Assembly (NCBI RefSeq): GCF_029774155.1
Contig: NZ_CP103833.1
Location: 1,612,001 to 1,676,000 of the forward strand
Origin: Actinobacillus arthritidis
GTDB taxonomy: Bacteria; Pseudomonadota; Gammaproteobacteria; Enterobacterales; Pasteurellaceae
Length of the DNA: 64,000 bases
Direction: 5' to 3'
Part shown: positions 19,239 to 28,980 of the stretch, one piece after another
Position numbering within the stretch: position 1 is the stretch's first letter
How the letters are laid out: each line of letters opens with the position of its first letter
Notes under the pieces: generated by a model
The model's database searches: none
What the model was told of the DNA's origin: nothing
The model's input: the letters and a program-made list of their open reading frames with translations, nothing else
Made by a program: the position numbers and the translations under genes

Positions 19239-20027
19239 TTATTTTAAAAACATATTAATCGCAATCACGACCAGCAGGACAGCAAAGGCTTTTTTCAAGA
19301 TTGCGACCGGTAACACATTTGCCGCATTTGCCCCGAGTTTAGAGGTGAAATAGGAAGTTAATGTGATACCGAATAATGCCGGTAAATAAATATAACCCAA
19401 TGAATAATCCGGCATTTCGACATTCCAACCACTTGTGATAAAACTAATCGTACCGGATAACCCTAAAAATGCGCCACAAAATGACGATGTACCAATCGCA
19501 CGTTTCATTTCAAGCCCTCGGCTATTAAGAAACGGAACGATAAAAGCACCGCCGGCAATCCCCGCCATACTGGATAAAACACCGATTACTCCGCCTGCAA
19601 CAATGGTAGATTGGGTGGTAAGCGGTTTAATTTCAGGCGTTTTTTTCAACGAAAATAACATTCTTGCCGCTAAATATACGACCATTACCGCAAAGACTTT
19701 TGACATCAATTTCGCATCTAAGTTGCTTACCACTAAACCGGCAAGGAAAACAGAAGCCATCAAAGCAGGAATAAAATATTTACTTACTTGAACATCTACA
19801 TTACCCAATTTATGATGACGTTGTGCCGATGAAAAGGCTGTGACCACAATCGTTGAGAACGATGTACCCAAAGTCGCCGCCATTAGATTTTCCGGTGTTA
19901 CACCTGCCATTGGGAATAAATAAACCAAACTTGGTACGATAATTAAACCGCCACCGATACCAAATAAGCCGGCTAAAAAGCCAACAACCGTACCTAATAC
20001 AAGACAACTCAAAAATACTTCTATCAT
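19239..20027 (-). CDS. TauE/SafE family membrane permease
   Basis: Multi-pass inner-membrane protein of the sulfite exporter TauE/SafE family, 262 residues from the chosen start. The duplicated glycine-rich signatures are visible: [19 protein letters not shown] near the N-terminus and [19 protein letters not shown] in the middle. The ATG at 20027 overlaps the rppH stop (ATGA) and replaces a longer in-frame start 33 bases upstream. Transported substrate is unknown; family members export sulfur-containing or other organic anions. Order rppH-tauE-lgt indicates one operon. Confidence 0.85.
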   Translation of the reverse strand: MIEVFLSCLVLGTVVGFLAGLFGIGGGLIIVPSLVYLFPMAGVTPENLMAATLGTSFSTIVVTAFSSAQRHHKLGNVDVQVSKYFIPALMASVFLAGLVVSNLDAKLMSKVFAVMVVYLAARMLFSLKKTPEIKPLTTQSTIVAGGVIGVLSSMAGIAGGAFIVPFLNSRGLEMKRAIGTSSFCGAFLGLSGTISFITSGWNVEMPDYSLGYIYLPALFGITLTSYFTSKLGANAANVLPVAILKKAFAVLLVVIAINMFLK

Positions 20028-20644
20028 TGTGATTTCCCTTTTTGTTGCTGATTGTTCCACGCACGGTAAGGTTTGCGAAATTCGCGTTTTTGATAGTCAC
20101 GTTTTTGAAAATCTCGTTTTTCCGTACGTTCTATACGCGGTTTTTCAACCGTTTCTACTTTTTTCGATTCATTTAATAACACAGCGGCAAATTCTTTCAT
20201 CACTTTGCGATAAACATCACGTTTAAATGAAACCACCTGACGCACCGGATACCAAAAGCTCACCCAACGCCAACCGTCAAACTCCGGACTTTTGGTTGTT
20301 TTTAAATCAATCGAATTTTCATCACTGAGAAGTTGTAGCAAAAACCAACGTTGTTTTTGCCCGATACACACCGGCTGAGAACCATCACTACGCACTAAGC
20401 GTTTGGGTAATTTATATTTCAGCCAATATTTAGACGCCCATAATAATCGTACATCTTTTTTGGTTAAGCCGACTTCTTCATAGAGCTCACGGTACATTGC
20501 CGTTTCAATGTTTTCGCCCTCGTTAATTCCGCCTTGCGGAAATTGCCAAGAGTTTTGTCCAAACCGTTTTGCCCACAGAACTTGTCCTGCTTTATTACAA
20601 ATGACGATACCAACATTTGGGCGGTAGCCATCGAAATCGATCAC
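20024..20644 (-). CDS. rppH: RNA pyrophosphohydrolase RppH
   Basis: Nudix hydrolase that removes pyrophosphate from the 5' end of mRNAs and so triggers RNase E decay. The Nudix box is [20 protein letters not shown] followed by VG (about residues 38-59). The N-terminus [17 protein letters not shown] and the RWFLLQL segment match RppH. It is longer than E. coli RppH (206 against 176) owing to a highly basic C-terminal tail ([16 protein letters not shown]), which may bind RNA. First gene of the rppH-tauE-lgt unit; upstream lies the DnaA-box region. Confidence 0.93.
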   Translation of the reverse strand: MIDFDGYRPNVGIVICNKAGQVLWAKRFGQNSWQFPQGGINEGENIETAMYRELYEEVGLTKKDVRLLWASKYWLKYKLPKRLVRSDGSQPVCIGQKQRWFLLQLLSDENSIDLKTTKSPEFDGWRWVSFWYPVRQVVSFKRDVYRKVMKEFAAVLLNESKKVETVEKPRIERTEKRDFQKRDYQKREFRKPYRAWNNQQQKGKSQ

Positions 20645-21189
20645 TTAACCACCTTATTTCTTTTAGGTAATAGAGAAAATAGGTGAGATTGTTTCACACT
20701 TTACGCCTTAGAACAACCTTTAAAGCCAATTTTGTAGATAACTCTGTGGATAAGTTGTCAACGCACTTGATTTATGCTCGCATATAACTAAGCTAACTCT
20801 TTGTTTTTATTTATAAGAATCTCGATCCTACCCCCCATAAAAATGATCCTTTTTAATTCAGATAGGATCTTTTTATATACTATTTTCTATACTTTATATG
20901 GATAACTTTCCAGATATTCTCTATTTAGGTATTCTTATTCACATCGCATCTAGTTTTATCCCCATCATTTGTGGATAAATTTGTGATAGTTTTGGATAAT
21001 GAACGTGAATAACTCTGCCTAGAAAATCAATATTAATAATTTTCTCATATAAAACAATAAGTTATCTTATAAGAAAATTCTGTGTAAAATCCTTACATCT
21101 TGCTGATTATTTTTTAACCTAAAAAATAAGGCAGATCTCGATGATCTGCCTATTGCAAAAAATGATACAAATATTACCGCTTGTTCAAA
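20645..21189. other. Non-coding AT-rich region with a DnaA-box cluster
   Basis: No credible gene in about 545 bp. Between 20733 and 21012 there are two perfect DnaA boxes (20745-20753 and 20970-20978, TTATCCACA on the minus strand). One fits TTATNCACA (20935-20943), and about five have one mismatch (20733, 20897, 20956, 20991, 21004). Two GATC-led AT-rich 13-mers (GATCCTTTTTAAT at 20845, GATCTTTTTATAT at 20866) resemble oriC unwinding elements. It could be a replication origin or a DnaA-binding locus such as datA or DARS. There is no mnmG or dnaA gene here, which argues against oriC. Confidence 0.5.
21121..21151. terminator. Terminator downstream of the M48 peptidase gene
   Basis: AGGCAGATC-TCGAT-GATCTGCCT stem preceded by an A run, 39 bp beyond the reconstructed stop of the minus-strand gene. 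Confidence 0.6.
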
Positions 21190-21958
21190 CTATTTTTTAC
21201 TGGTTTGATATACTTTCATCGCTTCCGGTAATAAACGTTGTAAATTCTCTTGACGATCTTCGTTTGATGGGTGAGTAGAGAAAATTGAGCTACCTGAGCT
21301 ACCACCAGCTTTACTCATTTTTACCCATACGTTTGGTGCTTGCTGACGGGTTATAACCAGACTGTGCCATTAACATCAATCCGATTTCGTCCGCTTCGGT
21401 TTCTTGGCTACGCGAGAACGGTTTATTTAAACCGAGATCCGCAACCGTACCGACTAAATCCACCCCACCGTAATTGGTTTGAATACCTTGTGATTGCAAA
21501 GCGATGGAACCGACTTGCGCCGCAATGCCGGTGACAGCATTGAAGGTACGATCCGATTTACCGTGTTCCAGTAAAGCATGTGCCATTTCATGCCCCATCA
21601 CGGTGGCAATTTCATCATCATTTAAATTTAACTTATTAACCAATCCGGTATAAAACGCCATTTTACCGCCCGGCATCGCCCAAGCATTCAGTTCATCTGA
21701 TTTTAATACAGTAATTTCCCATTGGAATGGAATACCTGTCGTATTTGATCTTTCCGCATACGGCTTCATTTTATTAAATACGGTGTGAATACGGCGAGCA
21801 GTAGCTGAACTTGTATCTACCGCCTTTTCAGCCTGAGCTTGGCTTTTTACTTGAGCATAGCTTTGTGCCGCCTCTTGATTAATACTTTGCGTACTGACAC
21901 AAGCCGCGATCGCTGAAACTAAAAATGCCGCGGCTCCGATTTTTTTGACTAATTTCAT
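21190..21958 (-). pseudogene. M48 family metallopeptidase lipoprotein, frameshifted
   Basis: Periplasm-facing lipoprotein protease similar to LoiP/BepA-type M48 peptidases. The signal peptide ends in a lipobox (SAIAAC), and the zinc motif HExxH appears as MGHEMAHALLEHG (about residue 122) with the downstream ligand region SRSQETEADEIGL. The first frame stops at 21311 after SGYNPSA. One extra base in GCAAGCA (minus strand, 21337-21343) separates it from NVWVKMSKAGG ... IFSTHPSNEDRQENL, which ends at 21190. Repaired, the protein has 255 residues, typical of the family. It probably helps outer-membrane protein quality control. A sequence error is more likely than true loss. Confidence 0.85.
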
Positions 21959-22002
21959 TTTATTCCCCTATAAAATAAATGGTTTATTTATACCCCATAG
22001 AA

Positions 22003-22038
22003 AAAATGCCAAGCACTCTGATGAGTGTTTGGCATTTT
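22003..22038 (-). terminator. Terminator after ppa
   Basis: AAAATGCCAAGCACTC and GAGTGTTTGGCATTTT form a stem with a 4-base loop (one G-T mismatch), ending in Ts, between ppa and the M48 gene. Confidence 0.82.
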
Positions 22039-22054
22039 GTTCTAAAAACAAAAA

Positions 22055-22582
22055 CTATTTTTTAGCACGTTCGAATGATTCTAAGATTTCTTGACGAGCT
22101 TCATTTACATCGCCCCAACCTTCAACTTTCACCCATTTACCTGCTTCTAACGCTTTATAGCTTTCAAAGAAGTGTTGAATTTGCGCTTTTAATAAAGCCG
22201 GTAAATCATTCACATCTTTAATGTGATCATATTCTTTGCTTAATTTAGTGTGCGGAACCGCAACAACTTTCGCATCACCGCCAGCTTCATCAGTCATTTT
22301 TAATACGCCAACCGGACGACAACGAATCACAGAACCCGGTTGTAATGGATATGGAGTCGGTACTAATACGTCAACTGGGTCACCATCAGATGATAATGTG
22401 TGATTTACATAACCGTAATTCGCCGGATAGAACATTGCAGTTGACATAAAACGGTCAACGAATAATGTGCCGGTTTCTTTATCCACTTCATATTTGATTG
22501 GATCTGAGTTTGCCGGAATTTCGATTACTACATAAATATCGTCTGGTAATTCTTTACCAGCTGGTACGTTTTCTAAGCCCAT
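22055..22582 (-). CDS. ppa: Inorganic pyrophosphatase Ppa
   Basis: Family I soluble pyrophosphatase that hydrolyses pyrophosphate released by biosynthesis, driving those reactions. The active-site signature is [10 protein letters not shown] (about residues 65-74) with metal-binding aspartates; [15 protein letters not shown] is also typical. It has 175 residues, as in E. coli. Single gene with its own terminator; divergent from trmN6, the starts lying 73 bp apart. Confidence 0.97.
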   Translation of the reverse strand: MGLENVPAGKELPDDIYVVIEIPANSDPIKYEVDKETGTLFVDRFMSTAMFYPANYGYVNHTLSSDGDPVDVLVPTPYPLQPGSVIRCRPVGVLKMTDEAGGDAKVVAVPHTKLSKEYDHIKDVNDLPALLKAQIQHFFESYKALEAGKWVKVEGWGDVNEARQEILESFERAKK

Positions 22583-22655
22583 TTTAGTTTCCTTCTGTTG
22601 TAGAGGTAAAAAAACAATGCGATTATAGCGTATCTCATTTTAAATTTGTACATCT

Positions 22656-23366
22656 ATGACAAAATCTCAAGGCTTTCAGTTTAAACAATTTTTTATTGCT
22701 CACGATAAATGTGCCATGAAAGTGAATACAGACGGCATCTTACTCGGGGCAATCGCTGATATTCAGCACAAACAGCAAATTCTTGATATGGGTTGTGGAA
22801 CAGGCTTAATCGCAATTATGTTAGCACAACGCACAGCAGAAAATACGCAAATCACCGCATTGGAATTAGAACCTAACGCTTATCAACAAGCGGTCGAAAA
22901 TTGCCAAAATTCTGTATTTTCCGACCGCTTACAAGTTTACCAAGGCGATGTGCTAACCTATGACTTTCAGCAAAAATTTGATCTTATTGTGTCGAATCCG
23001 CCTTATTTCACCGACAGTTTAGCCACACGCTCCCATGAACGAGATTTAGCACGTTCCGCCACACAAAGTCACTTAGACTGGTTATTACAAGCAAAAAACT
23101 GGCTATCGGAAAAGGGGGAGATCACATTTATTTTACCATTCGAAGTGGCGGAAAAATTGCGAGAACAGAGCCAAACAAGCGGTCTGTTTTGTACAAAAAT
23201 TTACCATATTATTACGAAACAGGGACAATCGCCAAAACGGGCAATCATTAGTTTTTCTCTACATCAGCAATCGATTGATAAGCAGGAATTGGTTATTTAT
23301 ACTGTTGAGAACCAGTATACTGAAGCGTTTAGACAGCTCACTCAGGCATTTTATCTCAATATGTGA
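22656..23366 (+). CDS. trmN6: tRNA1(Val) (adenine37-N6)-methyltransferase TrmN6/YfiC
   Basis: SAM-dependent N6-adenine methyltransferase modifying A37 of tRNA-Val. Motif I is ILDMGCGTGLIAIMLAQR and the catalytic motif is SNPPYF (NPPY) in LIVSNPPYFTDS, followed by the family-typical RSHERDLARS. It has 236 residues, close to E. coli YfiC (245). The gene carries an uptake-signal core inside its coding sequence. Confidence in methyltransferase family is high; the tRNA target is taken from family knowledge. Confidence 0.88.
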   Translation: MTKSQGFQFKQFFIAHDKCAMKVNTDGILLGAIADIQHKQQILDMGCGTGLIAIMLAQRTAENTQITALELEPNAYQQAVENCQNSVFSDRLQVYQGDVLTYDFQQKFDLIVSNPPYFTDSLATRSHERDLARSATQSHLDWLLQAKNWLSEKGEITFILPFEVAEKLREQSQTSGLFCTKIYHIITKQGQSPKRAIISFSLHQQSIDKQELVIYTVENQYTEAFRQLTQAFYLNM

Positions 23367-23371
23367 CCCAC

Positions 23372-23401
23372 AAAAAAACCGACCAAACGGTCGGCTTTTT
23401 T
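23372..23401. terminator. Terminator between trmN6 and rraA
   Basis: CCGACC-AAAC-GGTCGG stem with flanking A and T runs between convergent genes; bidirectional. Confidence 0.85.
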
Positions 23402-23419
23402 ATCCGCAAAATCTATATA

Positions 23420-23917
23420 TTATTCTTCTAATTCGGCTAAATCCAACTGCTCAGGCGAAAGAATGATACCGGTTAAATCCGCATAGACATAATCTTCGGG
23501 GAAGAAGGTCACACCACCAAAATTGACCGGTGTATCAACCTCACCAATTTCCGTATCCTCAGCACCGACAGGAATCGGCGCTAAGGCGTGAATCCCAATC
23601 TCTAATGTTTCTAAAATATCTAATTGGCGTACCGCACCGTATACGATAATCCCTTCCCAACCATTATCAACCGCAAGTTGAGCCAGTTCCGCATCAATTA
23701 ACGCACGGCGTACCGCACCGCCACCATCAACCAGTAATACTCTGCCTTGACCTTCTTCTTCCAATACACTGGCAATTAAGCCGTTGCTTTCAAAACATTT
23801 TACTGTGGTAATTTTGCCACAAAAAGCCGATGCTCCACCAAAACTTGAAAAAATCGGTTCAACCACATCAACTTGATCGGAATACATATCACAAAGAGCT
23901 GAGGTATCAATACGCAT
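23420..23917 (-). CDS. rraA: Ribonuclease E activity regulator RraA
   Basis: Trimeric protein that binds RNase E and inhibits its activity, modulating mRNA turnover. The conserved core [20 protein letters not shown] and [16 protein letters not shown] are present; 165 residues is normal. The start at [10 protein letters not shown] is chosen because AAGGAA lies about ten bases upstream; a further 18 in-frame codons upstream do not resemble the family. RraA-like proteins can be confused with HMG aldolase-type enzymes, but the C-terminal acidic tail (LAELEE) fits RraA. Confidence 0.92.
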   Translation of the reverse strand: MRIDTSALCDMYSDQVDVVEPIFSSFGGASAFCGKITTVKCFESNGLIASVLEEEGQGRVLLVDGGGAVRRALIDAELAQLAVDNGWEGIIVYGAVRQLDILETLEIGIHALAPIPVGAEDTEIGEVDTPVNFGGVTFFPEDYVYADLTGIILSPEQLDLAELEE

Positions 23918-24007
23918 AAACTGTTCCTTTTTATAAAAGATTTTCTTGTCTAGAAGTATAAACCTAACCATTAGATTTGCAAAATTTTTGCCGAAAATGA
24001 CCGCTTA

Positions 24008-24029
24008 TTTTGCGAAATAGCTCACATTT
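24008..24029 (+). promoter_or_regulatory. Hybrid CRP-like site upstream of the FNT channel gene
   Basis: TGCGA-AATAGC-TCACA centred about 116 bp before the start codon: one half site is CRP-S-like, the other canonical CRP. A TATAAC -10 candidate is at 24057. Suggests carbon-source control; weak evidence. Confidence 0.4.
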
Positions 24030-24134
24030 TGCAACATATAACTAAAATGCGTGAGATATAACCTCAGATTCTTTCTCTAAATCTTATCGCTCTGTTACAT
24101 TTCAAACATCTTTAAATAACATTCATTTTACATT

Positions 24135-24928
24135 ATGCACAACAGAGATCTTTATCCACACGAAATCCTACAGGATGTAATTGATAAAAGTTTTGCCAAG
24201 TCGCAAAGCAGTTTAAAAATGCTCGCTATTTTAAGTTTTTTAGGCGGCGGTTATGTTAGCTTTGGCTATATTGCTTACCTCAAAGTCGTCAGCGGTATTC
24301 CGCCCGAATGGAGCGGTTTAGCCAATTTATTAGGGGCGCAGTTTTTCCGATTTGTTTAATTTGTATTTTAATCGGTGGCGGTGAATTGGCGACGGGTAAT
24401 ATGATGCTGATGGCACTCGGCAAATTCAGTAAAAAAGTCAGCTTACCGAAATTAGTTCGCAATTGGGTGATTGTGAGTTTAGGTAACTTAGTCGGTGCGG
24501 TTTCGATGGCATATTTCCTCGGGCATTATGTCGGCTTGGCGGAAGGTGTGTCAGCGGCGAAAACTATTGCAATTGCCGAAGCGAAAGTACATATGGATTT
24601 CGGACGAGCATTTATCTCGGCGATAGCTTGTAACTGGATGGTTTGTATGGGCATTTGGTTCTATTTCGGTGCAAAACAAACTTCCGGACGTATTTTAGCC
24701 ATGTGGTTCCCGGTAATGACCTTCGTCTTAATCGGTTTACAACATTTCGTGGCAAATATGTTTATTATTCCGGCGGGTATTTGGGCAGGTGCTAACGTTA
24801 CTTGGGGACAATTCTTCTTTAATATGATTCCGGTATTCTTAGGTAATGTGACAGGAGGTGCGGCATTTGTCGGCGCATCTTACCTATTTGCCTATAAACA
24901 TTTACTTAAAGACGATTACGCAATCTAG
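24135..24928 (+). pseudogene. Formate/nitrite transporter (FocA/NirC family), frameshifted
   Basis: Pentameric inner-membrane channel for formate or nitrite. Family features are the cytoplasmic N-terminus, several hydrophobic segments, GGGELATGNMMLM corresponding to the FNT signature, and NWMVCMGIWFYFGAKQTSGRI. The first frame ends at 24359. One base is missing near 24337-24343 in GGGGCGCAGTT; adding it gives LLG(A/G)AVFPICLI and an uninterrupted protein of 264 residues, the family length. Formate against nitrite specificity is not decided by sequence. The gene stands alone and is followed by an inverted uptake-signal hairpin near 24948-24985. Confidence 0.85.
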
Positions 24929-25100
24929 GCTTTTCTCAAGCGGTTGTTTTTCTGCAAAGTTTTGCAAAAAAATGACCGCTTATTTTCTTACTAATGACCA
25001 CATCATAAATTACGTCACTTCTTCCCTAAAATTGCTTGTATTCAATTAACAAAAAACGCTACGATCCCCTTCATAAAACTTATAAATCATGGAATATAAA

Positions 25101-25925
25101 ATGAATCTGGATAAATACTATCTAAAAATGGAAGAACATTTTCTGTATGTGCCGTACTACAATCATCATCGCCGTATTCGTGTACTACTCCCCAAAGATT
25201 ATCATAAAGAAAATTGGCAAACTTATCCGGTGCTGTATATGCACGACGGACAAAATGTGTTTTACAGTAAAGAATCCTATTCAGGCTATTCGTGGAAAAT
25301 TATTCCGACCATTAAAAGTCACCAAGAGTTTCCCAAACTGATTATTGTTGGGATTGATAATGCAACGGTCCACCGCTTAGATGAATACGCCCCTTGGCGT
25401 ACCGATGTCGGACATACGCCTGAAGCACGTAATGCCGGCGGTATGGGCGTAGAATATGGGCAATGGGTAGTCAATACAGTCAAACCGTTTATTGATGCAC
25501 ACTATCGCACCAAGCCGCAACGTGAACATACGCTATTAGCCGGCAGTTCAATGGGCGGTATTATTACCGCTTATATGGGCGCGACTTATCCAGATACATT
25601 TGGACATTTAGGCGTGTTTTCTTCTGCATCTTGGTTTAGCGAATCTGCATTTTTAGATTTTGTCCACCGTCATCCGCTTAATAAAGCAAATAAAGTCTTT
25701 ATTCAGGTAGGAACAAATGAAGGTGATGATATGGACGCACAATATATTTCAAATATGAATCAGGCTTATATCAACAGCTCGCTTTATTATTATCAAGCCT
25801 TAATTCGTACCGGACATCCGCTGGATAATATTCGTTTAAAAATTATGGCAAATGAAACGCACCACGAAGTCCATTGGGCAAATCATTTTGTAGAGTTTTT
25901 AAGTTTTTCTCTGATGGGGAAATAA
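25101..25925 (+). CDS. Alpha/beta-hydrolase-fold esterase
   Basis: 274-residue hydrolase of the esterase D/Fes-like family. The nucleophile elbow is GSSMGGIITAY (Ser near residue 148), VLYMHDGQNVFY is a typical N-terminal strand-turn, and a His lies in NETHHEVHWANHF near the C-terminus. No signal peptide. The ATG at 25101 is preferred since GGAA lies seven bases upstream, over an in-frame ATG at 25089. Substrate unknown; related proteins cleave esters or siderophores. It stands alone between two terminators. Confidence 0.82.
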   Translation: MNLDKYYLKMEEHFLYVPYYNHHRRIRVLLPKDYHKENWQTYPVLYMHDGQNVFYSKESYSGYSWKIIPTIKSHQEFPKLIIVGIDNATVHRLDEYAPWRTDVGHTPEARNAGGMGVEYGQWVVNTVKPFIDAHYRTKPQREHTLLAGSSMGGIITAYMGATYPDTFGHLGVFSSASWFSESAFLDFVHRHPLNKANKVFIQVGTNEGDDMDAQYISNMNQAYINSSLYYYQALIRTGHPLDNIRLKIMANETHHEVHWANHFVEFLSFSLMGK

Positions 25926-25960
25926 GCTGATAAGCGGTCAAATTTATCGCTTTTTTAGCT

Positions 25961-25997
25961 AAAATAAGGCGGAGTCATCAGATTCCGCCTTATTTTT
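25961..25997. terminator. Bidirectional terminator between the esterase and panF
   Basis: AAAATAAGGCGGA ... TTCCGCCTTATTTT with a 9-base loop between convergent genes. Confidence 0.85.
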
Positions 25998-26000
25998 ATG

Positions 26001-27435
26001 CTAATCATTAACGCTTTGTTTACCAAAACGATTACCGATCAAAAAGGCTAATAAGCCAATTACTAAAGACGGCACAATCGCATGGAAGCTAAAAATACTG
26101 ATTTTAAAGCTAGTAAAAATCACATAGCTTGTTAAACCTGCCAACATTGAGCTAATTGCACCTGCCGCATTCGCCTTTTTCCAGTAAAGTCCCAACACGA
26201 TCACCCACAGGAACGTTGCTTCTAAGCCACCGAGTGAAAGTAAGTTAAGCCAAATTAACATATCCGGCGGATTTAACGCCGCAAACACTAATAACACCGC
26301 AAAAGTAAGCGTAGTCATGGTTGAGAAAAGTTTTAATTTGGCTTCGTTATTGACTGCTTCCGGCTTCACCGCTAAATATAAATCTTTAATTAAAGTAGAA
26401 GACGATTGAATTAATAAAGAGTCAATTGATGACATAATTGCCGCCATCGGTGCCGCTAAGAAAATACCAGCAACTAATGGCGGTAGCACTTGAATCATTA
26501 GGGTTGGAATGACTTGATCCGGAATTTTTAAATCAGGAATGACTGCTCGTCCAAGCACACCGGCAAGGTGCATACCAAACATCAGTAGTGATACCACTAA
26601 CGTGCCAATAACAAGGGCTTTATGTAGTGAAGCACTGTCTTTATACGCCATACTGCGTACCGCAAGTTGCGGCAAGCCGATTAAACCGAAGCAGACCAAT
26701 ACCCAAAATGAAGTCATAAAGGTAAAGTCTAACGGACGCTCGTCAATACCATACGGCTGGATCAGTTGTGGGTTAATCGTTTCTAAGGTATTTACCGCAT
26801 TTTCAATACCTCCGGCAAGCATAAATCACCCCACCGAGCAATAAGAAAGTACCAACTAACATCACTAAGCCTTGAATGGTATCAGTCAACACTACTGCTC
26901 GGAAGCCACCGATAAAGGTGTAAATCCCAACCGTGACTGCAAAAATAATCACCGCTGTTTGGTATGGCACACCTAAGGTGGTTTCCAATAAACGACCGGC
27001 ACCGATAAACTGTACTGTCATCATCGCAAAAAACGAAAGCAACAGGGCAAAGCCGGAAATCCAAACCACGAATTTATTTTGATAGCGAGCAAGCAATAAA
27101 TCATTGATGGTTACTGCATTATATTTTCGGGCGAGTAACGCAAATTTTTTACCTAATGCTCCTAATGCCAGTAATACCGCCGGCACTTGGATCATCGCAA
27201 GCAATACCCAACCTAACCCGTATTTATAAGCCGCCCCCGGCCCCCCAATAAACGAACTTGCACCGACATAAGTCGCGGCAGTCGTCATAGCCAACACAAA
27301 ACCTGACATTGAGCGGCTACCCACATAATACTCCGATAGAAAGCTACCGCCTTGACGTTTACGATAAGCATAAAATGCCACACCAAAAACAAAGCATAAA
27401 TAAGCAATTAACGGCAATAACATCTCTTTATTCAT
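26001..27435 (-). pseudogene. panF: Sodium/pantothenate symporter PanF, frameshifted
   Basis: Sodium:solute symporter that imports pantothenate for coenzyme A synthesis; about 13 membrane spans expected. The N-terminal frame (27435 to 26803) carries SEYYVGSRSMSGFVLAMTTA and TYVGASSFIGGPGAAY. The second frame carries FGMHLAGVLGRAVIPDLKIP and continues to 26001. They are separated by one extra base in GCAAGCA at 26815-26821 (plus strand); repairing it gives GGVIYAAGGIENAV and 477 residues, the PanF length. The start overlaps the end of yhdT by eight bases, the conserved yhdT-panF operon. Confidence 0.9.
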
Positions 27436-27667
27436 TGCTTTGTTCCTTATCTAGATCAATATCTTGGTAAATTTTTTTGACCACCCAATACACAATCGCA
27501 GTAAAACCAAGTGGCAGTGCGATGCAAGCCAGTTCAAACCAAATTGGAAAGCCGAAAATGCCTCTTCCGCCCGGTGAAAAATAGGCAAAGACAATCCAAC
27601 CCATTAAATAAAGCAAAGCAAGCCAAACCGCCCAGCGAGCTTCTCTTACAAGTTGTTGATACTGCAT
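27428..27667 (-). CDS. yhdT: YhdT family small membrane protein (DUF997)
   Basis: 79-residue inner-membrane protein with two spans (about 14-32 and 46-66) and a charged C-terminus. In many gammaproteobacteria it is encoded directly upstream of panF, and here it overlaps panF by eight bases, so the two are translationally coupled. It is probably an accessory subunit to the symporter, as seen for other paired small SSS partners, but this is inference. Confidence 0.85.
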   Translation of the reverse strand: MQYQQLVREARWAVWLALLYLMGWIVFAYFSPGGRGIFGFPIWFELACIALPLGFTAIVYWVVKKIYQDIDLDKEQSNE

Positions 27668-27845
27668 AACGTTCCTTTTATATTTTACTTTCTAATTAAT
27701 ATAACGATAAAGATTACTCACCCTATCGCGATAAGGATAGATTATATTACCTATCTCTGTGATTAACACAAAAATTCTGTTTGTTTTCACGTCCAAATTA
27801 ACGCAAAATTCATTTATTCTGATCCATATATAAATGAGCTTTATT

Positions 27846-28805
27846 ATGACTTCACATAAAATCGGCGTCTTACTTGCTAATCTTGGTACACCTGACGAAC
27901 CAACGCCTCCAGCAGTTAAACGCTATTTAAAACAATTTTTAAGCGACCCTCGAGTCATTGATTTACCCAAATTCAAATGGCAATTCATTTTAAATTATAT
28001 GATCTTACCGAAAAGATCGCCTAAAGTGGCCAAACTGTATCGTGAAATTTGGACGGAACAAGGTTCACCGTTATTAGCTATTTCTTGTCAACAACAACAA
28101 GCGTTACAAAGCTATTTTGATCAACAAAATCAAAATGTCTTAGTTGAGCTTGGAATGAGCTACGGCAATCCAAGTATTGAAAGTGCGACAGACCACTTAA
28201 TTAAAGCTGGCGTAAGCAAAATCATTGTGTCGCTGCTTTATCCGCAATACAGTAGCACCACAACCGCATCTGTATTTGACGCATTTGCTCGTGGCTTAAC
28301 CCAACAACGTAAAATTGTGCCGTTTGAGTTTATCCACAGTTATCACAATGATCCGCTTTATATCCAAGCATTAGCTAACACAATTCAGCTGGCTGAAGAC
28401 GAAAAATTACTGTTCTCGTTCCACGGTATTCCGAAACGTTACCAAACTGAGGGCGATTTTTATCCTGAGCATTGCCAACAAACTGCACAATTAGTCGCAA
28501 GTAAATTATCGCTTACCGATGAACAATGGTTAGTCACTTACCAATCTCGCTTTGGCGATGAAGAATGGTTACAACCTTATACGGATGAAACCTTGGAAAA
28601 ATTACCAAGCGAAGGCGTGAAAAAAATTGCGGTAATTTGTGCCGGTTTCTCCGCGGATTGCTTAGAAACCTTAGAAGAAATCGCCGAGGAAAATAAAGAA
28701 AACTTCCTCAACGCTGGCGGACAATCTTATCGTTACATTCCGGCACTCAATGCCAATGCCGATCACATCAACGCATTAGCGAAGTTGATTGAGGCTAAAA
28801 TCTAA
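27846..28805 (+). CDS. hemH: Ferrochelatase HemH
   Basis: Inserts ferrous iron into protoporphyrin IX, the last step of haem synthesis. Landmarks are [16 protein letters not shown], the catalytic-His segment [12 protein letters not shown] (about residue 197), and [15 protein letters not shown]. It has 319 residues. ATG 27846 is chosen because it matches the usual N-terminus; ATG 27834 would add four residues. Divergent from yhdT-panF over 166 bp in which no certain regulatory site was found. Haem from this pathway would feed the Ccm system encoded near the window end. Confidence 0.94.
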   Translation: MTSHKIGVLLANLGTPDEPTPPAVKRYLKQFLSDPRVIDLPKFKWQFILNYMILPKRSPKVAKLYREIWTEQGSPLLAISCQQQQALQSYFDQQNQNVLVELGMSYGNPSIESATDHLIKAGVSKIIVSLLYPQYSSTTTASVFDAFARGLTQQRKIVPFEFIHSYHNDPLYIQALANTIQLAEDEKLLFSFHGIPKRYQTEGDFYPEHCQQTAQLVASKLSLTDEQWLVTYQSRFGDEEWLQPYTDETLEKLPSEGVKKIAVICAGFSADCLETLEEIAEENKENFLNAGGQSYRYIPALNANADHINALAKLIEAKI

Positions 28806-28808
28806 AAA

Positions 28809-28876
28809 TAAGCGGTCATATTTTCCGATTTTTTTACTTTTTTAAGGCGTAAAAATACCCGAAAATATGACCGCTT
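28809..28876. terminator. Inverted uptake-signal pair after hemH
   Basis: AAGCGGTCATATTTTC and its inverted copy GAAAATATGACCGCTT flank a long loop; a probable hemH terminator built from uptake-signal sequence. Confidence 0.65.
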
Positions 28877-28899
28877 ATCTTTTCCTAGAAACATTTCAT

Positions 28900-28921
28900 T
28901 TTTGTGAAATCCATCACAGTA
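28900..28921 (+). promoter_or_regulatory. CRP (CRP-N type) site upstream of yjiH
   Basis: TGTGA-AATCCA-TCACA, with both half sites perfect, 60 bp upstream of the yjiH ATG. It suggests cAMP-CRP activation of the yjiH-yjiG-M20 operon. Confidence 0.75.
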
Positions 28922-28980
28922 AACTTTGATTATCTATACTATATTCCTCTTGCCTATCATAACTAGATTAAGGAGAGAAT

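Noticed and set aside
19994..20100. Longer start for the TauE/SafE gene and an overlapping 96-codon frame
   Set aside because: The ATGA overlap with rppH and the family alignment favour the start at 20027; the other frame is a shadow.
27085..27200. Two further GC(A/G)AGCA motifs in panF as possible indel sites
   Set aside because: The reading frame continues correctly through both, so the motif alone does not mark an error.
27700..27833. CRP or FNR site between yhdT and hemH
   Set aside because: TGTG and CACA halves are present near 27758 but the spacing is wrong for CRP, and no TTGAT-ATCAA pair was found.
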